Below are positions 43,271 through 52,835 of a DNA stretch of 64,000 nt, piece by piece. Source of the stretch: Porticoccus sp963974675 (GTDB lineage Bacteria > Pseudomonadota > Gammaproteobacteria > Pseudomonadales > Porticoccaceae); assembly GCA_963974675.1 (NCBI GenBank), contig CAXBDQ010000002.1, forward strand, positions 108,500-172,499. The letters run 5' to 3'. The notes under the pieces are model-generated. The model did not search any database, had not been told where the DNA came from, and worked only from the letters and a program-made list of their open reading frames with translations. Every line of letters begins with the position of its first letter. The stretch's first letter is position 1. A program made the translations under genes and the position numbers.

Positions 43271-43298
43271 ATCCTAACTAGGGTTTGCTAGAGCCAAC

Positions 43299-43330
43299 AA
43301 AAAGGGCAAGACGAAAGTCTTGCCCTTTTT
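43299..43330 (+). terminator. Strong intrinsic terminator of the cold-shock gene
   Basis: AAAAAGGGCAAGAC and GTCTTGCCCTTTTT form a perfect 14-bp stem closed by a GAAA tetraloop and ending in a T-run. The A-rich left side means it can also end the convergent helicase transcript. Confidence 0.95.
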
Positions 43331-43388
43331 TATTGTCTAACGATTAAACAAACATCGTCAAACCATTCCCCTTTTACAGCGAACAGCC

Positions 43389-44729
43389 TTAAGCGCTTTT
43401 CGCTCTCGGCTGACTAGAAGAACGAGAACTTCTGTTACCATTAGAATTGCCCGCTTTGGTATTTTGCTTTCCCCAGACATTTTTCTGGCTAGAGCCTCTA
43501 TTATTGTCTCTAGCTCGGGGATTACCTCCCGCCCTGGGTTTACCACCACCGCGATTTTGTCGCCCATTTTGAATAGGCTCTGCTTTAATTGAGGGATTTG
43601 GAGCAAAACCATCAATGGCTACCTTGGGCACCTCAGTTTGCAAGAGGCGCTCAATATCACGTAACAACTTATGCTCGTCCACACAGACCAATGATACGGC
43701 TTCGCCTTCATTGCCAGCACGACCTGTACGACCAATACGGTGAACATAGTCTTCCGGTACATTTGGCAGCTCAAAGTTCACGACATGAGGCAATTGATCG
43801 ATATCAAGCCCACGAGCCGCAATATCTGTTGCTACCAACACACGCACCTTCCCCCGCTTAAAGTCAGCCAATGCTTTAGTGCGCGCACCTTGGCTTTTAT
43901 TACCATGAATCGCAGCAGCAGTGAGACCATCCTGCTCTAACTGTTGAGCCAATCGATTAGCGCCATGTTTAGTTCGAGTAAAGACTAACACTTGTTTCCA
44001 GTTACCTGAACCAATAAGGAAAGACAGTAATTCACGCTTGCGATCTTTATCCACGAAATGCACGACCTGTTCCACTCGAGCAGAGGTGGTATTACGCTTG
44101 GCCACTTCGATCAATGTTGGGGCATTCAACAAGCCATCAGCCAATCGTTTAATATCATTAGAAAATGTTGCAGAGAACAGTAGATTCTGACGCTGTTTTG
44201 GCAACAGCGCTAATACTTTGCGAATGTCGTGAATGAAACCCATATCCAACATGCGATCCGCTTCGTCGAGCACCAAAATTTCCACTTGTGAAAGGTCTAG
44301 GGTTTTCTGATTCACATGATCTAACAGGCGACCAGGGGTGGCCACCAAGATATCCACACCCGAACGCAGGGTTGCAATTTGGGGGTTAATTTTCACACCA
44401 CCAAAAATAACTGAAGAACGAAGGGGTAAAAATTTACTGTAAGTTTTAACGCTTTCACCAACTTGGGCCGCCAGCTCTCTGGTTGGCGTCAATACCAAAG
44501 CCCGGACAGGACGGTAGCCTTTAGCGGGTTTTTGTTCGCTTAATCGCTGCAACATGGGCAACGTAAAACCGGCTGTTTTACCGGTTCCTGTTTGAGCACC
44601 CGCGAGCACATCACGGCCTTCAAGCACGATAGGAATCGCTTTAGCCTGAATCGGTGTGGGTTCGCTATAGCCTTGTTCAGACACAGCACGAAGTATATCG
44701 GCCGAAAGGCCGAGTTCAGAAAATAACAT
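43389..44729 (-). CDS. rhlE: DEAD-box RNA helicase, RhlE type
   Basis: A 446-residue ATP-dependent RNA helicase. Motifs in order: GYSEPTPIQAKAIP (Q), AQTGTGKTAGF (I), PTRELAAQ (Ia), VLDEADRMLDMGF (II), FSATFS (III), VLVATDIAARGLDID, and HRIGRTGRAG (VI). The C-terminal tail is basic and Gly/Arg/Asn-rich (NRGGGKPRAGGNPRARDNNRGSS), as in RhlE. The ATG at 44729 with GGAG upstream is preferred over the frame from 44762. Being next to a cold-shock gene fits a role in RNA unwinding at low temperature. Confidence 0.92.
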   Translation of the reverse strand: MLFSELGLSADILRAVSEQGYSEPTPIQAKAIPIVLEGRDVLAGAQTGTGKTAGFTLPMLQRLSEQKPAKGYRPVRALVLTPTRELAAQVGESVKTYSKFLPLRSSVIFGGVKINPQIATLRSGVDILVATPGRLLDHVNQKTLDLSQVEILVLDEADRMLDMGFIHDIRKVLALLPKQRQNLLFSATFSNDIKRLADGLLNAPTLIEVAKRNTTSARVEQVVHFVDKDRKRELLSFLIGSGNWKQVLVFTRTKHGANRLAQQLEQDGLTAAAIHGNKSQGARTKALADFKRGKVRVLVATDIAARGLDIDQLPHVVNFELPNVPEDYVHRIGRTGRAGNEGEAVSLVCVDEHKLLRDIERLLQTEVPKVAIDGFAPNPSIKAEPIQNGRQNRGGGKPRAGGNPRARDNNRGSSQKNVWGKQNTKAGNSNGNRSSRSSSQPRAKSA

Positions 44730-44958
44730 AAGGAATAAAACTCCGGTATCAGCCGGTCCCATGAATTGACCACAGGTACGGTCTTGGGCTGATAACCATT
44801 AATAAGGTGTCTTGGAATATCGAATAGAAACTACCGAGAACACTACTTAGAACAAATAGGGTGCCGACCGAAGGACACCTCGAAGCACGGGACTATAACA
44901 GGGCGCACCCGGCAAGTCCAATACACCACTGCGGTTAAGCCACGCCACCGGAAACTAT

Positions 44959-45957
44959 TTAGTCTTTAGGTAGGTACACCTCACTTTCTGGATGGAAGGC
45001 CATCCAGGCAAACCAATACGCTGTTAACGACGTAATAACACTGCCATTGCTATCAACAATCCGGGCACTTTTATCTTTATCAAGGTATTCAATGGTGAAA
45101 GTTTTCCCGTTGAAGGTATCGATCACCGATGGGCTCTTGGCCTTGGCCAGTTCCACAAAGGGGTAAACTTTGGCTTTATCCCCCACCTCAATACCAATCA
45201 CCAAATCTTTAGCGGAATAGCGCTTGTCATAGTTAGTCAGCGGAAACATCAATCGACTGCTGTCTTCATAATGAGGATAAGGGCTGGAGCCATAATTACG
45301 ATAAAACCCGGTATCTTGAGACAATACCAATGTATTTGGGTGGCTCTGATGCCACACCCGCCAAGTTGTGTGCTCCACAGGAAGCCGATCTAAATATATT
45401 CCCTTAAGTGAACCATTGATCGCTCTCCCCTCTATTTGAGACCATAGCGACTGGGTCTTGCGGTCATACATTAATAGGTCATTATTGTAGAGCAGCCCCG
45501 ACACCCCAAAAACCAACGAATCACCTTTTACTCTGGAATCAAATACCATACCGGTACCACAAAGAGGGCAGTAACTTACAGTGACTGCCTGACCATTAAA
45601 TTGATCATTAACCAGCTCATGATAATTAAGAATACTAATGGGAAATGCTTTATCGACGCCGTTAAGAGAGACGCCTAGCAGCTTGTCATCGGGCAATAGA
45701 AAGTCTACCTCAGACGCATCCAAGAATTTTGGTTTATCGAGGGATGGGATACCATCTTTTGCCGGCCCCCCACCATATATTTCATTCAGAGGAATTAATG
45801 GGTCTTCAATAACAAAGCCGTTGCGCTCTACAGTTGAAGCGATAGCCTGAATAGGCAAAAAGCATGACAGAAAGAAAGCCCAGAACCAGAATAGTAGTAA
45901 CGCAGGCGGTTTTATATAGCGCAGCCAATCTCTAGCTAAGGGGGCTATCAAGCTCAT
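44959..45957 (-). CDS. DUF3179-domain exported protein
   Basis: A 332-residue protein with an N-terminal hydrophobic segment (PPALLLFWFWAFFLSCFLPIQAIAS) and a DUF3179 domain. The hallmark is VTVSYCPLCGTGMVFD with a CxxC, followed by FGVSGLLYNNDLLMYDRKTQSLWSQ in pieces. Function of the domain is unknown; a heme- or metal-binding role has been guessed because of the CPLCGT motif. GGAG 8 bases upstream selects the ATG at 45957 over an in-frame ATG at 46038. Confidence 0.85.
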   Translation of the reverse strand: MSLIAPLARDWLRYIKPPALLLFWFWAFFLSCFLPIQAIASTVERNGFVIEDPLIPLNEIYGGGPAKDGIPSLDKPKFLDASEVDFLLPDDKLLGVSLNGVDKAFPISILNYHELVNDQFNGQAVTVSYCPLCGTGMVFDSRVKGDSLVFGVSGLLYNNDLLMYDRKTQSLWSQIEGRAINGSLKGIYLDRLPVEHTTWRVWHQSHPNTLVLSQDTGFYRNYGSSPYPHYEDSSRLMFPLTNYDKRYSAKDLVIGIEVGDKAKVYPFVELAKAKSPSVIDTFNGKTFTIEYLDKDKSARIVDSNGSVITSLTAYWFAWMAFHPESEVYLPKD

Positions 45958-46204
45958 CGGTTTAATCTCCAGACTAACATTGTCTGTATGGACAATAGTT
46001 GAGCTAAATCGTTCGCAGAACAACAGGCTTACGATCATTAACTATTGAGTGTGATTACCGATAAAAACAGGCTGCCAAGCAATCTTTTAAGTACATAATT
46101 TTAACAACAGACTTAAAATTATGGCTGACAACCTGTTCGTTAGACGCTATCTAGACCTCATATTTTGTTTGATCAAATTACTATCAATTTAGCTATCTAC
46201 TTGA

Positions 46205-46951
46205 CTATCGATTTAATAAACCCTTTAAACCCTCCAATTTCTCTTGGACCTTTTCTGTCGCCTGCCCCTTGATCTTATTACCCACGTCTTTCAGAGCACC
46301 TGAATTAGTTACGGCTCTCGCCGCATTTTTGTTTATGGCTTCAAGTATTTGTTTAACAACTTCTCCAGCACTGGCGCCACCTGAGCTCTCACCAATTCCA
46401 GTAAGCTGGATCGCAGGCAAAGGTAAGCTAATGGGCTTGTCGCCTAACAGAGCATTGCTATAGCTAATTTTTCCATTTGTAACCTTAAGGTCTTTAATAA
46501 TCAACTTCTTAGTAGCACCTTCAGAGGCATCAGGAGAAGCTCCATCACTGGCACCAAGTGCCTGCTCTACATTTTTTTGTAATTGATCAAGGTTGGTGCC
46601 ATCTTTTACTGATTCGTATGTAATTTCTGGAGCAACAATACGAATGCTTTTGATCACAATAGTATCCGTAGTCACAGATTCCGGATCAATAGCTATAAAA
46701 ATTTCACCCAACGAAAAAGCATTCGGTGTTTTAAACCCTACCGGGTTCCCCACGACCAACCCTTTTAAGCTACCCTCTCCTGATGTCAGTGATAGCTCGA
46801 CATCCTTCAACGTGACACTGGATTGAGTCAGTTCGGGACCAAGGGTTTCAACGGCAGCTTTTATTCCTTTATCAAGATTGAGGACTACAACCACCAAAAC
46901 TACTAATACTATTACCACCAAACCAGCAAAAATCTTAAACAACGTTTTCAT
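46205..46951 (-). CDS. AsmA-like membrane-anchored protein
   Basis: A 248-residue protein with one N-terminal TM helix (LFKIFAGLVVIVLVVLVVVVLNL). A periplasmic part follows with SSVTLKDVELSLTSGEGSLKGLVVGNP and KKLIIKDLKVTNGKISYSN, patterns seen in AsmA/DUF748-type envelope proteins. A low-complexity Gly/Ser/Ala linker lies near residue 135. GGAG precedes the ATG. It is much shorter than YhdP or AsmA, and its role is unknown. Confidence 0.7.
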   Translation of the reverse strand: MKTLFKIFAGLVVIVLVVLVVVVLNLDKGIKAAVETLGPELTQSSVTLKDVELSLTSGEGSLKGLVVGNPVGFKTPNAFSLGEIFIAIDPESVTTDTIVIKSIRIVAPEITYESVKDGTNLDQLQKNVEQALGASDGASPDASEGATKKLIIKDLKVTNGKISYSNALLGDKPISLPLPAIQLTGIGESSGGASAGEVVKQILEAINKNAARAVTNSGALKDVGNKIKGQATEKVQEKLEGLKGLLNR

Positions 46952-47104
46952 TGTTATTCTCCGTTTAATTGTTGCTCATCGTTAAAAAGGTCAACCCCTT
47001 TTATGAATCCCGCCTGTTGCTTTTAGGACCATAATTCTACAATAGGATCCTACAATAGCATTATTTAAGAGACTGATCGCCCTCAGCAAAGCAAAGGATA
47101 ACCA

Positions 47105-47869
47105 ATGACAAAGCCGCTTCAAAGTGGTCCCGAATATTTACTTCAGGGGCTTCGATTGCTCAACCATCCAAAAATTCGCTGGTTTGTTCTCGGGCCCATA
47201 CTGATCAATCTTGTTTTGTTTGTACTACTGACATGGTTTGCCGTTGAACAGTTTAATAGCTTGCTGAACTGGCTTATCGCAAAAATTCCCAGCTGGCTGG
47301 ATTTTATCGTTTGGTTTTTTTGGGTATTTTTTGGCGGGTTTCTATTGCTAATCTACGGCTATAGTTTTGCCATTATTGGTAACATTTTAGCATCACCCTT
47401 TTACGGACCACTGGCAGAACGCGTGGAGGAAGTTCTTACGGGCACGGTTAATTCAACCACAATGACACCCAAACAAGTGTTATCGCTTGCGGGTCGATCA
47501 GTCACAAGGGAATTCATCAAGCTAGGTTATTTTCTACCAAGAATCATCGTCATATTGATACTCACCCTGATCCTCTCATTTATACCCGTCTTGAATTTAC
47601 TGGGACCGGCCATTGCCTTTTTTTGGGGAGCCTGGTCGCTAGCCTTGCAGTATATTGATTACCCTGCTGATAATAACCAAACAGGCTTTCGTGAGTTACG
47701 GGAACAGTTGCGAGAAAGGCGCTTAATATCAGTCAGTTTTGGGGGCTGTGTTTTGATCGCCACAACCATTCCCATTCTCAATTTATTTACCATGCCAGCC
47801 TCAGTCATTGCTGCCACAGCTTTCTGGCTGGAACGTATGCCATCAAGCCAGAAAAAACCGGAAGACTAA
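47105..47869 (+). CDS. cysZ: CysZ-family sulfate transporter
   Basis: A 254-residue inner-membrane protein of the CysZ (EI24) family, which imports sulfate for cysteine synthesis. Family stretches: GPEYLLQGLRLLNHPKIRWFVLGPILIN in pieces, ILASPFYGPLAERVEE, and LQYIDYPADNN. The start is AAGGATAACC-ATG. No other cys genes are near it. Confidence 0.9.
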   Translation: MTKPLQSGPEYLLQGLRLLNHPKIRWFVLGPILINLVLFVLLTWFAVEQFNSLLNWLIAKIPSWLDFIVWFFWVFFGGFLLLIYGYSFAIIGNILASPFYGPLAERVEEVLTGTVNSTTMTPKQVLSLAGRSVTREFIKLGYFLPRIIVILILTLILSFIPVLNLLGPAIAFFWGAWSLALQYIDYPADNNQTGFRELREQLRERRLISVSFGGCVLIATTIPILNLFTMPASVIAATAFWLERMPSSQKKPED

Positions 47870-47972
47870 ATTTTTGGTTTCCTACCTCTGGCGCCCTAAC
47901 TCTGGTGGGTGTTTTTAGGTGTATTTGGTCGGACAACACGGTGTATCAAACAAATCTACTGAACCAACCAGA

Positions 47973-49286
47973 CTACCTTTGCAGTAGAGACTCGCTAGGC
48001 TGCTCACAATCAAGCTTTCTACCTAATAATTCCTGAATGGGCTCAAGTAAAAAGGCATCATCTTCACAGGCAAAACTGATAGAGGTGCCTGTCATTCCAG
48101 CACGCCCGGTACGACCTATACGGTGTACATAGTCCTCAGATTCTTCTGGCAAGGTGTAATTCACCACATGGCTTATGCCATCAATATGAATACCGCGCCC
48201 CGCCACATCCGTCGCCACCAGCACCTTCAACTTACCAGATTTAAAGTCTTCCAGTGTCCTAACCCGCTTACCTTGAGGTACCTCACCAGACAGTAACCCA
48301 ACGCTAAACCCTTTATTCTTCAGTTTTTCCTGGAGTCGACGACACTGATCACGACGATTGGCAAAAACAATCACACTGTCCACTTCATCCTGATTAATAA
48401 TGTTGTACAGCAACTGGAACTTTTCATCTTTCGAGGTGATATAGACCTTTTGTGTCACTGTATCCGTAGCAATATTTTCAGGCTCGATTTCTACACTGGT
48501 AGGGTCGATTGTCCACTGCTCAGCTAGGCGCATCACCTCAGGCGTGAAAGTTGCCGAAAAGAACATGGTCTGGCGATACTCCCTATGGGGCGTCAGTCGA
48601 ACAATGCGGCGCACCTGAGGAATAAACCCCATATCCAGCATTCTATCTGCTTCATCTAGCACCAAAATTTCCGTGCGATCCAAATAGACATCGCGGCTAC
48701 CGGCAAAGTCTAGCAAGCGCCCAGGCGTCGCCACCAAAATATCGCAGAGACTTTCTTGTAAATGACGCTTTTGTTTGTCGTAATCCATACCACCAACCAG
48801 AGTATGTACGTGCAAATCGGTGTACTTACAAAGATCTTTGGCATCCTCCGCAATCTGCATCACTAGCTCACGGGTTGGAGCAATAATCAGAGCACGGGCT
48901 TCGCCAGCAAAGTACTCATCATCAATGGGATTGTTCAGTAGCTCAGTAATAATCGTGGCAAGAAAAGCCGCCGTTTTACCGGTGCCTGTTTGTGCTTTAC
49001 CCACCATATCGTGGCCACGCAAAGTAAACGGCAATGAGCGTGCCTGAATAGGTGAGCAATATTTAAAACCCAAGTCCGCAATTCCATGCATTAATGACAG
49101 GGGTAAATCCAAATCGTGAAAACGTGTTTTATCGGCAACGGGCTCTACTTCAAATTGAGACAAATCCCAATTTGTCACTGGTTTCTTTTCACTCCCTCCA
49201 CGACGACTGCGCCCGCGACGTCCCGTTTGCTTTTGTTGCTTGTCGTTAGGGGCTTGCCTAGAATCTGAATTACTCTGTTCACTCAT
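47973..49286 (-). CDS. rhlB: DEAD-box RNA helicase, RhlB type
   Basis: A 437-residue helicase. A basic Arg/Gly-rich N-terminal tail (TGRRGRSRRGGSEKKP) precedes the core: CSPIQARSLPFTL (Q), KAQTGTGKTAAFLA (I), PTRELVMQ, VLDEADRMLDMGF (II), FSATFT (III), ATDVAGRGIHID and HRIGRTGRAG (VI). The AGRGIHID form and GISHVVNYTLPEESEDY are typical of RhlB, the RNA degradosome helicase. The ATG at 49286 is more likely than a TTG at 49310. Confidence 0.9.
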   Translation of the reverse strand: MSEQSNSDSRQAPNDKQQKQTGRRGRSRRGGSEKKPVTNWDLSQFEVEPVADKTRFHDLDLPLSLMHGIADLGFKYCSPIQARSLPFTLRGHDMVGKAQTGTGKTAAFLATIITELLNNPIDDEYFAGEARALIIAPTRELVMQIAEDAKDLCKYTDLHVHTLVGGMDYDKQKRHLQESLCDILVATPGRLLDFAGSRDVYLDRTEILVLDEADRMLDMGFIPQVRRIVRLTPHREYRQTMFFSATFTPEVMRLAEQWTIDPTSVEIEPENIATDTVTQKVYITSKDEKFQLLYNIINQDEVDSVIVFANRRDQCRRLQEKLKNKGFSVGLLSGEVPQGKRVRTLEDFKSGKLKVLVATDVAGRGIHIDGISHVVNYTLPEESEDYVHRIGRTGRAGMTGTSISFACEDDAFLLEPIQELLGRKLDCEQPSESLLQR

Positions 49287-49493
49287 AAAGTTGCCGATGG
49301 GTATTGCCAATAGAAAGTGGTCCTATTTTTTATTCACGCTGCTAACTTAACGCGCCCAAATAGGACCATGAACTTGAAAGGACCAGCATTATAGCACGGG
49401 ATACCCCAATCGCGGTGACGCCAAAAAACCGCAATTTGTATGTATGAAAATTACGATTGAAAAAGCTCACTCACATAGTCTTTGAAAAACAAA

Positions 49494-50153
49494 TCAACTA
49501 CATTCGTTTCGTCGAAAAGACCGGAAAAGCCAATAATCCAGGCAGGTAAAACGCCCCCCACCAGTAAACAACAGGCTAAGTAACATAATGAAATAGGTGG
49601 CCGAATACTCTATGCCATTTTTTAATACCGTAAACGAACCAGCCTCTGTCAGATAATCATAGTTACCATGATTCTCTAGAATAGATACGGCACGGTTTTT
49701 GCGCTCAAACGCATCGTCTATTAAATCCCCGCGCCATTCCCAAGGCACAGTTAACTCAGTCTCGGGTAACGCATGCCAACCATTATTCCAGTGTGCCGTA
49801 GTAGCGGCGACAACCATGGTGAGCATCAAAGGAAGACTGGTAAGGCGGGTCAGCAAGCCAAACAATAACAGCCAACCACCAAGAAACTCCACCCAACCCG
49901 CCATAAATGCTAATAAACCGGGCATAGGCAACCCCAGTGTTTCACCAAACCAAATAACCACAGAGGGATCAGCGTTTAATCTTTCAAAAATGCCCAAGTT
50001 TTCTGCACCCAGCTGCAGTTTGCCATAACCCGCTTTTATAAAAATGGGCGCAAGAAAAACTCTCAACAACAACGGAGCTATACCTTCAAAATAGCATAAG
50101 GCCGAACTAGCACGATGGGATAACCCCTGACGACCTTGGGAAAGAGTACTCAT
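49494..50153 (-). CDS. DoxX-family membrane protein
   Basis: A 219-residue protein with four hydrophobic segments and the DoxX start pattern APLLLRVFLAPIFIKAGYGKL. MAGWVEFLGGWLLLFGLLTRLTSLPLML follows in the usual place. DoxX proteins are membrane components linked to redox or quinone processes in some bacteria; the role here is unknown. The loop between the third and fourth helices is longer than usual (about 60 residues). Confidence 0.82.
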   Translation of the reverse strand: MSTLSQGRQGLSHRASSALCYFEGIAPLLLRVFLAPIFIKAGYGKLQLGAENLGIFERLNADPSVVIWFGETLGLPMPGLLAFMAGWVEFLGGWLLLFGLLTRLTSLPLMLTMVVAATTAHWNNGWHALPETELTVPWEWRGDLIDDAFERKNRAVSILENHGNYDYLTEAGSFTVLKNGIEYSATYFIMLLSLLFTGGGRFTCLDYWLFRSFRRNECS

Positions 50154-50478
50154 AAGAGATGTCCTTAATTATTTTTTAACAAGTATTTAGTGATAGTAAA
50201 CCAGACGCCCATCATCCAACCTAGGCTGTTTAATAAAATACAGCTTGGTTAGACTCTCTTTCCTCAAAAAGTTTTATCGAACTAATGATTAAACTATTCA
50301 ACGCAAAATCCATTTGAGCGTCCATAGCTATAGAGAACAATTTCATCTCCCTCTCTACCTCGAATATAACAAAACCCTCCCTGCCCTTCATAGCGCAGGA
50401 ATTCACGGGGGCACACATCACACTGCAAGGCGCCGCCACCCATCAAATGTCAGCATTTTGTAGGGTCGCGCGTGGGCA
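50154..50478. other. 325-base gap before the amrB remnant
   Basis: No convincing gene. The minus-strand frame 50230-50439 has no family resemblance. The segment may include decayed 5' parts of the amrB gene, but nothing recognisable is left in any frame. Confidence 0.5.
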
Positions 50479-50694
50479 ATGGGGTGGAGTGACGATGAAA
50501 CGCTGGTTGTAGTCAGTTCAGACCTCAGTCATTATCACTCCTACATGGAAACCCAACTTTTTGATCACCAGACCACAGCCATGATTGAGCACGTTGATGA
50601 ACACCTGTCAGACTTAAACTCCGGTGACGCTGTATGTACCACTACCGGTGACAAAGATAGCGTGGTGGAATATGGCGCCTATGCCATTTATTGA
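50479..50694 (+). pseudogene. amrB: Decayed amrB (MEMO-like AmmeMemoRadiSam protein B), C-terminal remnant
   Basis: The frame reads MGWSDDETLVVVSSDLSHYHSYMETQLFDHQT in pieces, the highly conserved SSDLSHYH region of the MEMO family. It ends NSGD-AVCT-TTGDKDSVVEYGAYAIY, the conserved family C-terminus. The N-terminal two-thirds are missing, about 30 residues between LSDL and NSGD are deleted, and the last motif has Glu for Gly (VEYGA for VGYGA). The remnant ends inside the start of amrA, so the pair was once an operon. Confidence 0.8.
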
Positions 50695-51268
50695 GTTATC
50701 TCCTGATGACAAACAAATATTACTTTCTCTGGCGCGGGAAAGTATTCAAGTACGCCTTTTATTTGAACGTGATTTACGTATTGACGAACTAGTTTTTAGC
50801 CCCGCCTTGCAGCAACAGGCATCCAGCTTCATTACCCTTCACAAAAAAAATAAATTACGCGGCTGTATCGGTGCTCTCCAAGCCAGAGAGCCTTTAGTGA
50901 TAGATGTTGTGCACAATGCTGCAGCCTCAGCATTTGACGATCCACGCTTTCCCCCTGTTACATTAGATGAAGAGCCTGAACTACAAATCAAAATATCCGT
51001 GCTAACCTCCCCCACACCGCTCATATTTACCAGCGAACAAGATCTGTTAGCACAATTGGTGCCTGACAAAGATGGGCTAATCATTGAAGTGGGCGCGCAC
51101 CGCGCTACCTTTTTACCCTCCGCTTGGAATAGCCTTCCAGGAAAAATTGAGTTTCTTGAACAGCTTAAGCTGAAGGCAGAGCTTCCCGCTGTCTTTTGGT
51201 CTGATGATATTAAAGCTTGGCGTTTTCAGACGCTTTGCTTCCAAGAACCCACTTGCAAGAACAGGTGA
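50681..51268 (+). CDS. amrA: AmmeMemoRadiSam system protein A (AMMECR1 domain)
   Basis: A 195-residue AMMECR1-domain protein. The signature LRGCIGALQA is followed by VHNAAASAFDDPRFPPVTLDE and EVGAHRATFLPSAWNSLPGKIEFLEQLKLKA in pieces. AmrA normally occurs with AmrB (MEMO) and the radical SAM protein AmrS in a system of poorly known function. Here amrB is a remnant and amrS is not in the window. The start is ATG 50681 or 50672; both overlap the amrB remnant and GGTGG lies before them. Confidence 0.85.
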   Translation: MPFIELSPDDKQILLSLARESIQVRLLFERDLRIDELVFSPALQQQASSFITLHKKNKLRGCIGALQAREPLVIDVVHNAAASAFDDPRFPPVTLDEEPELQIKISVLTSPTPLIFTSEQDLLAQLVPDKDGLIIEVGAHRATFLPSAWNSLPGKIEFLEQLKLKAELPAVFWSDDIKAWRFQTLCFQEPTCKNR

Positions 51269-51361
51269 TTTTGAAACGATCGCTTGTTGAGTTACCCTAC
51301 CGCCGCCCAGTAGTCAGTACAATTACCCCTTAATAGGCAAATACCATGACGAGAAAACATC

Positions 51362-51838
51362 ATGACAGATGAACAAACCCGCGCGTTGCGCAGTGCCTTG
51401 GGTAATTTTGCAACGGGTATCACCGTCATCACTACTTTAGATGAAAATGGCGAGCCTAAAGGGATGACGGCCAACAGTTTCTCCTCTGTCTCACTAGAAC
51501 CTGCTTTGGTCTCCTGGTGTGTGGGCCGTGAATCCGGCTTGTTTGATTTATTCCAGAAGGCTAACCATTTTGCGGTCAACATCCTACACAGCGGGCAGCA
51601 ATCAACATCTCAGCTATTTGCTGGCCCCAATGAAAACAAATTCGTACAAACTCCCTGGCATGCCGGTATTCATGGCCTACCCTTATTAGATGATTGCGCT
51701 TGCAGGTTTCAATGTGAAATAGAACACCGTTATTCCGGTGGAGACCACACTATTTTAATAGGCCGTGTACTGGATTTTACCAGCCAACCGATGGCGCCAT
51801 TGATTTTTCATGGTGGGCAATATCAGGAACTCAAATAA
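51362..51838 (+). CDS. Flavin reductase family protein
   Basis: A 158-residue FMN-binding split-barrel protein. Pattern: LRSALGNFATGITVITT, GMTANSFSSVSLEPALVSWCVG, FAVNILHSGQQ. Such proteins reduce FMN or FAD with NAD(P)H for a partner monooxygenase, but no monooxygenase is nearby, so it may act alone. It is convergent with prmC, 11 bases apart. Confidence 0.9.
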   Translation: MTDEQTRALRSALGNFATGITVITTLDENGEPKGMTANSFSSVSLEPALVSWCVGRESGLFDLFQKANHFAVNILHSGQQSTSQLFAGPNENKFVQTPWHAGIHGLPLLDDCACRFQCEIEHRYSGGDHTILIGRVLDFTSQPMAPLIFHGGQYQELK

Positions 51839-51849
51839 CAATTTACGAG

Positions 51850-52719
51850 CTATATACCGAGGTCACTGTTACGACAAGCACTAACCCGATCCAAGCCCGC
51901 AAGGTCTGTATAAGTAGTTACCTCGCTAAAGCCAGCCTGTAACATTATTTGGCGCACGGCCGAACCTTGATCGAAACCATGTTCTAACAGTAACCAACCG
52001 TCCGGTTTTAGATATGCGTGAACCTCTGAAACGATAGTGCGAATATCAGATAAGCCCAGATCATCAGCCACTAATGCCGATACTGGCTCAAATCGCACAT
52101 CACCCTGCTGCAGATGTTCATCCTCAGCACAGATATAGGGTGGGTTGCTCACCACAAGGTCAAACAGCTGTTGTTTCACGTCGGAAAACCAGTCGCTCTG
52201 ATAAACCTGCACATTTTCGAAGCTAAACTGTTGACGATTTTCTTCAGCAAGTTGTACCGCACCGAGCACGGCATCCACGGCTGTAATTTTCCAATGGGGC
52301 TTTTCACTGGCAAGCGCCAAAGCAATAGCACCCGTTCCTGTCCCCAAATCCAGTGCGGAAGACTGCTCACTTAGAGGCAATAATAGAGCCCGTTCCACAA
52401 GTAATTCTGTTTCTGGCCTTGGAATTAAAGTAGCCGGTGATACCTTAAAAGGAAGCGACCAAAATTCACGAAGTCCCGTAAGGTAAGCCACAGGCTCACC
52501 ATGAAGACGACGCTTAAAAAGGTTCTCAAAGCGGTGCTGCTGCTGATCACTCAAATGCTGATCTGACCAGGCGTAGAGAAAGCTACGATCCTTATCCAAA
52601 ACATAACTGAGTAATATTTCTACATCTAACCTTGGGGTATCACTCACATCATCCAGCTCACCACTACGCCTCAGAAGATCTGAAATAATGGCAGAATTAG
52701 CAGGAATGGCTGTGAGCAT
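51850..52719 (-). CDS. prmC: Release factor glutamine methyltransferase
   Basis: A 289-residue SAM-dependent methyltransferase that methylates the GGQ glutamine of RF1 and RF2. Motif I is ALDLGTGTGAIALALA and the catalytic NPPY is in LVVSNPPYICAED. The N-terminal helical domain that binds the release factor (VEILLSYVLDKDRSFLYAW) is present. AGGA lies 8 bases before the ATG. It follows its substrate gene prfA by 116 bases. Confidence 0.95.
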   Translation of the reverse strand: MLTAIPANSAIISDLLRRSGELDDVSDTPRLDVEILLSYVLDKDRSFLYAWSDQHLSDQQQHRFENLFKRRLHGEPVAYLTGLREFWSLPFKVSPATLIPRPETELLVERALLLPLSEQSSALDLGTGTGAIALALASEKPHWKITAVDAVLGAVQLAEENRQQFSFENVQVYQSDWFSDVKQQLFDLVVSNPPYICAEDEHLQQGDVRFEPVSALVADDLGLSDIRTIVSEVHAYLKPDGWLLLEHGFDQGSAVRQIMLQAGFSEVTTYTDLAGLDRVSACRNSDLGI

Positions 52720-52835
52720 ACTTTTATCCTGACGATCAAAATTAACCAGTAAAGCTATTATGTAAAACTGCCGCCATTGAAAGGCGCTTAGTAACGAGCC
52801 ACCAACAATGAAGTTCTAAGTTATGAGACTGAGGT

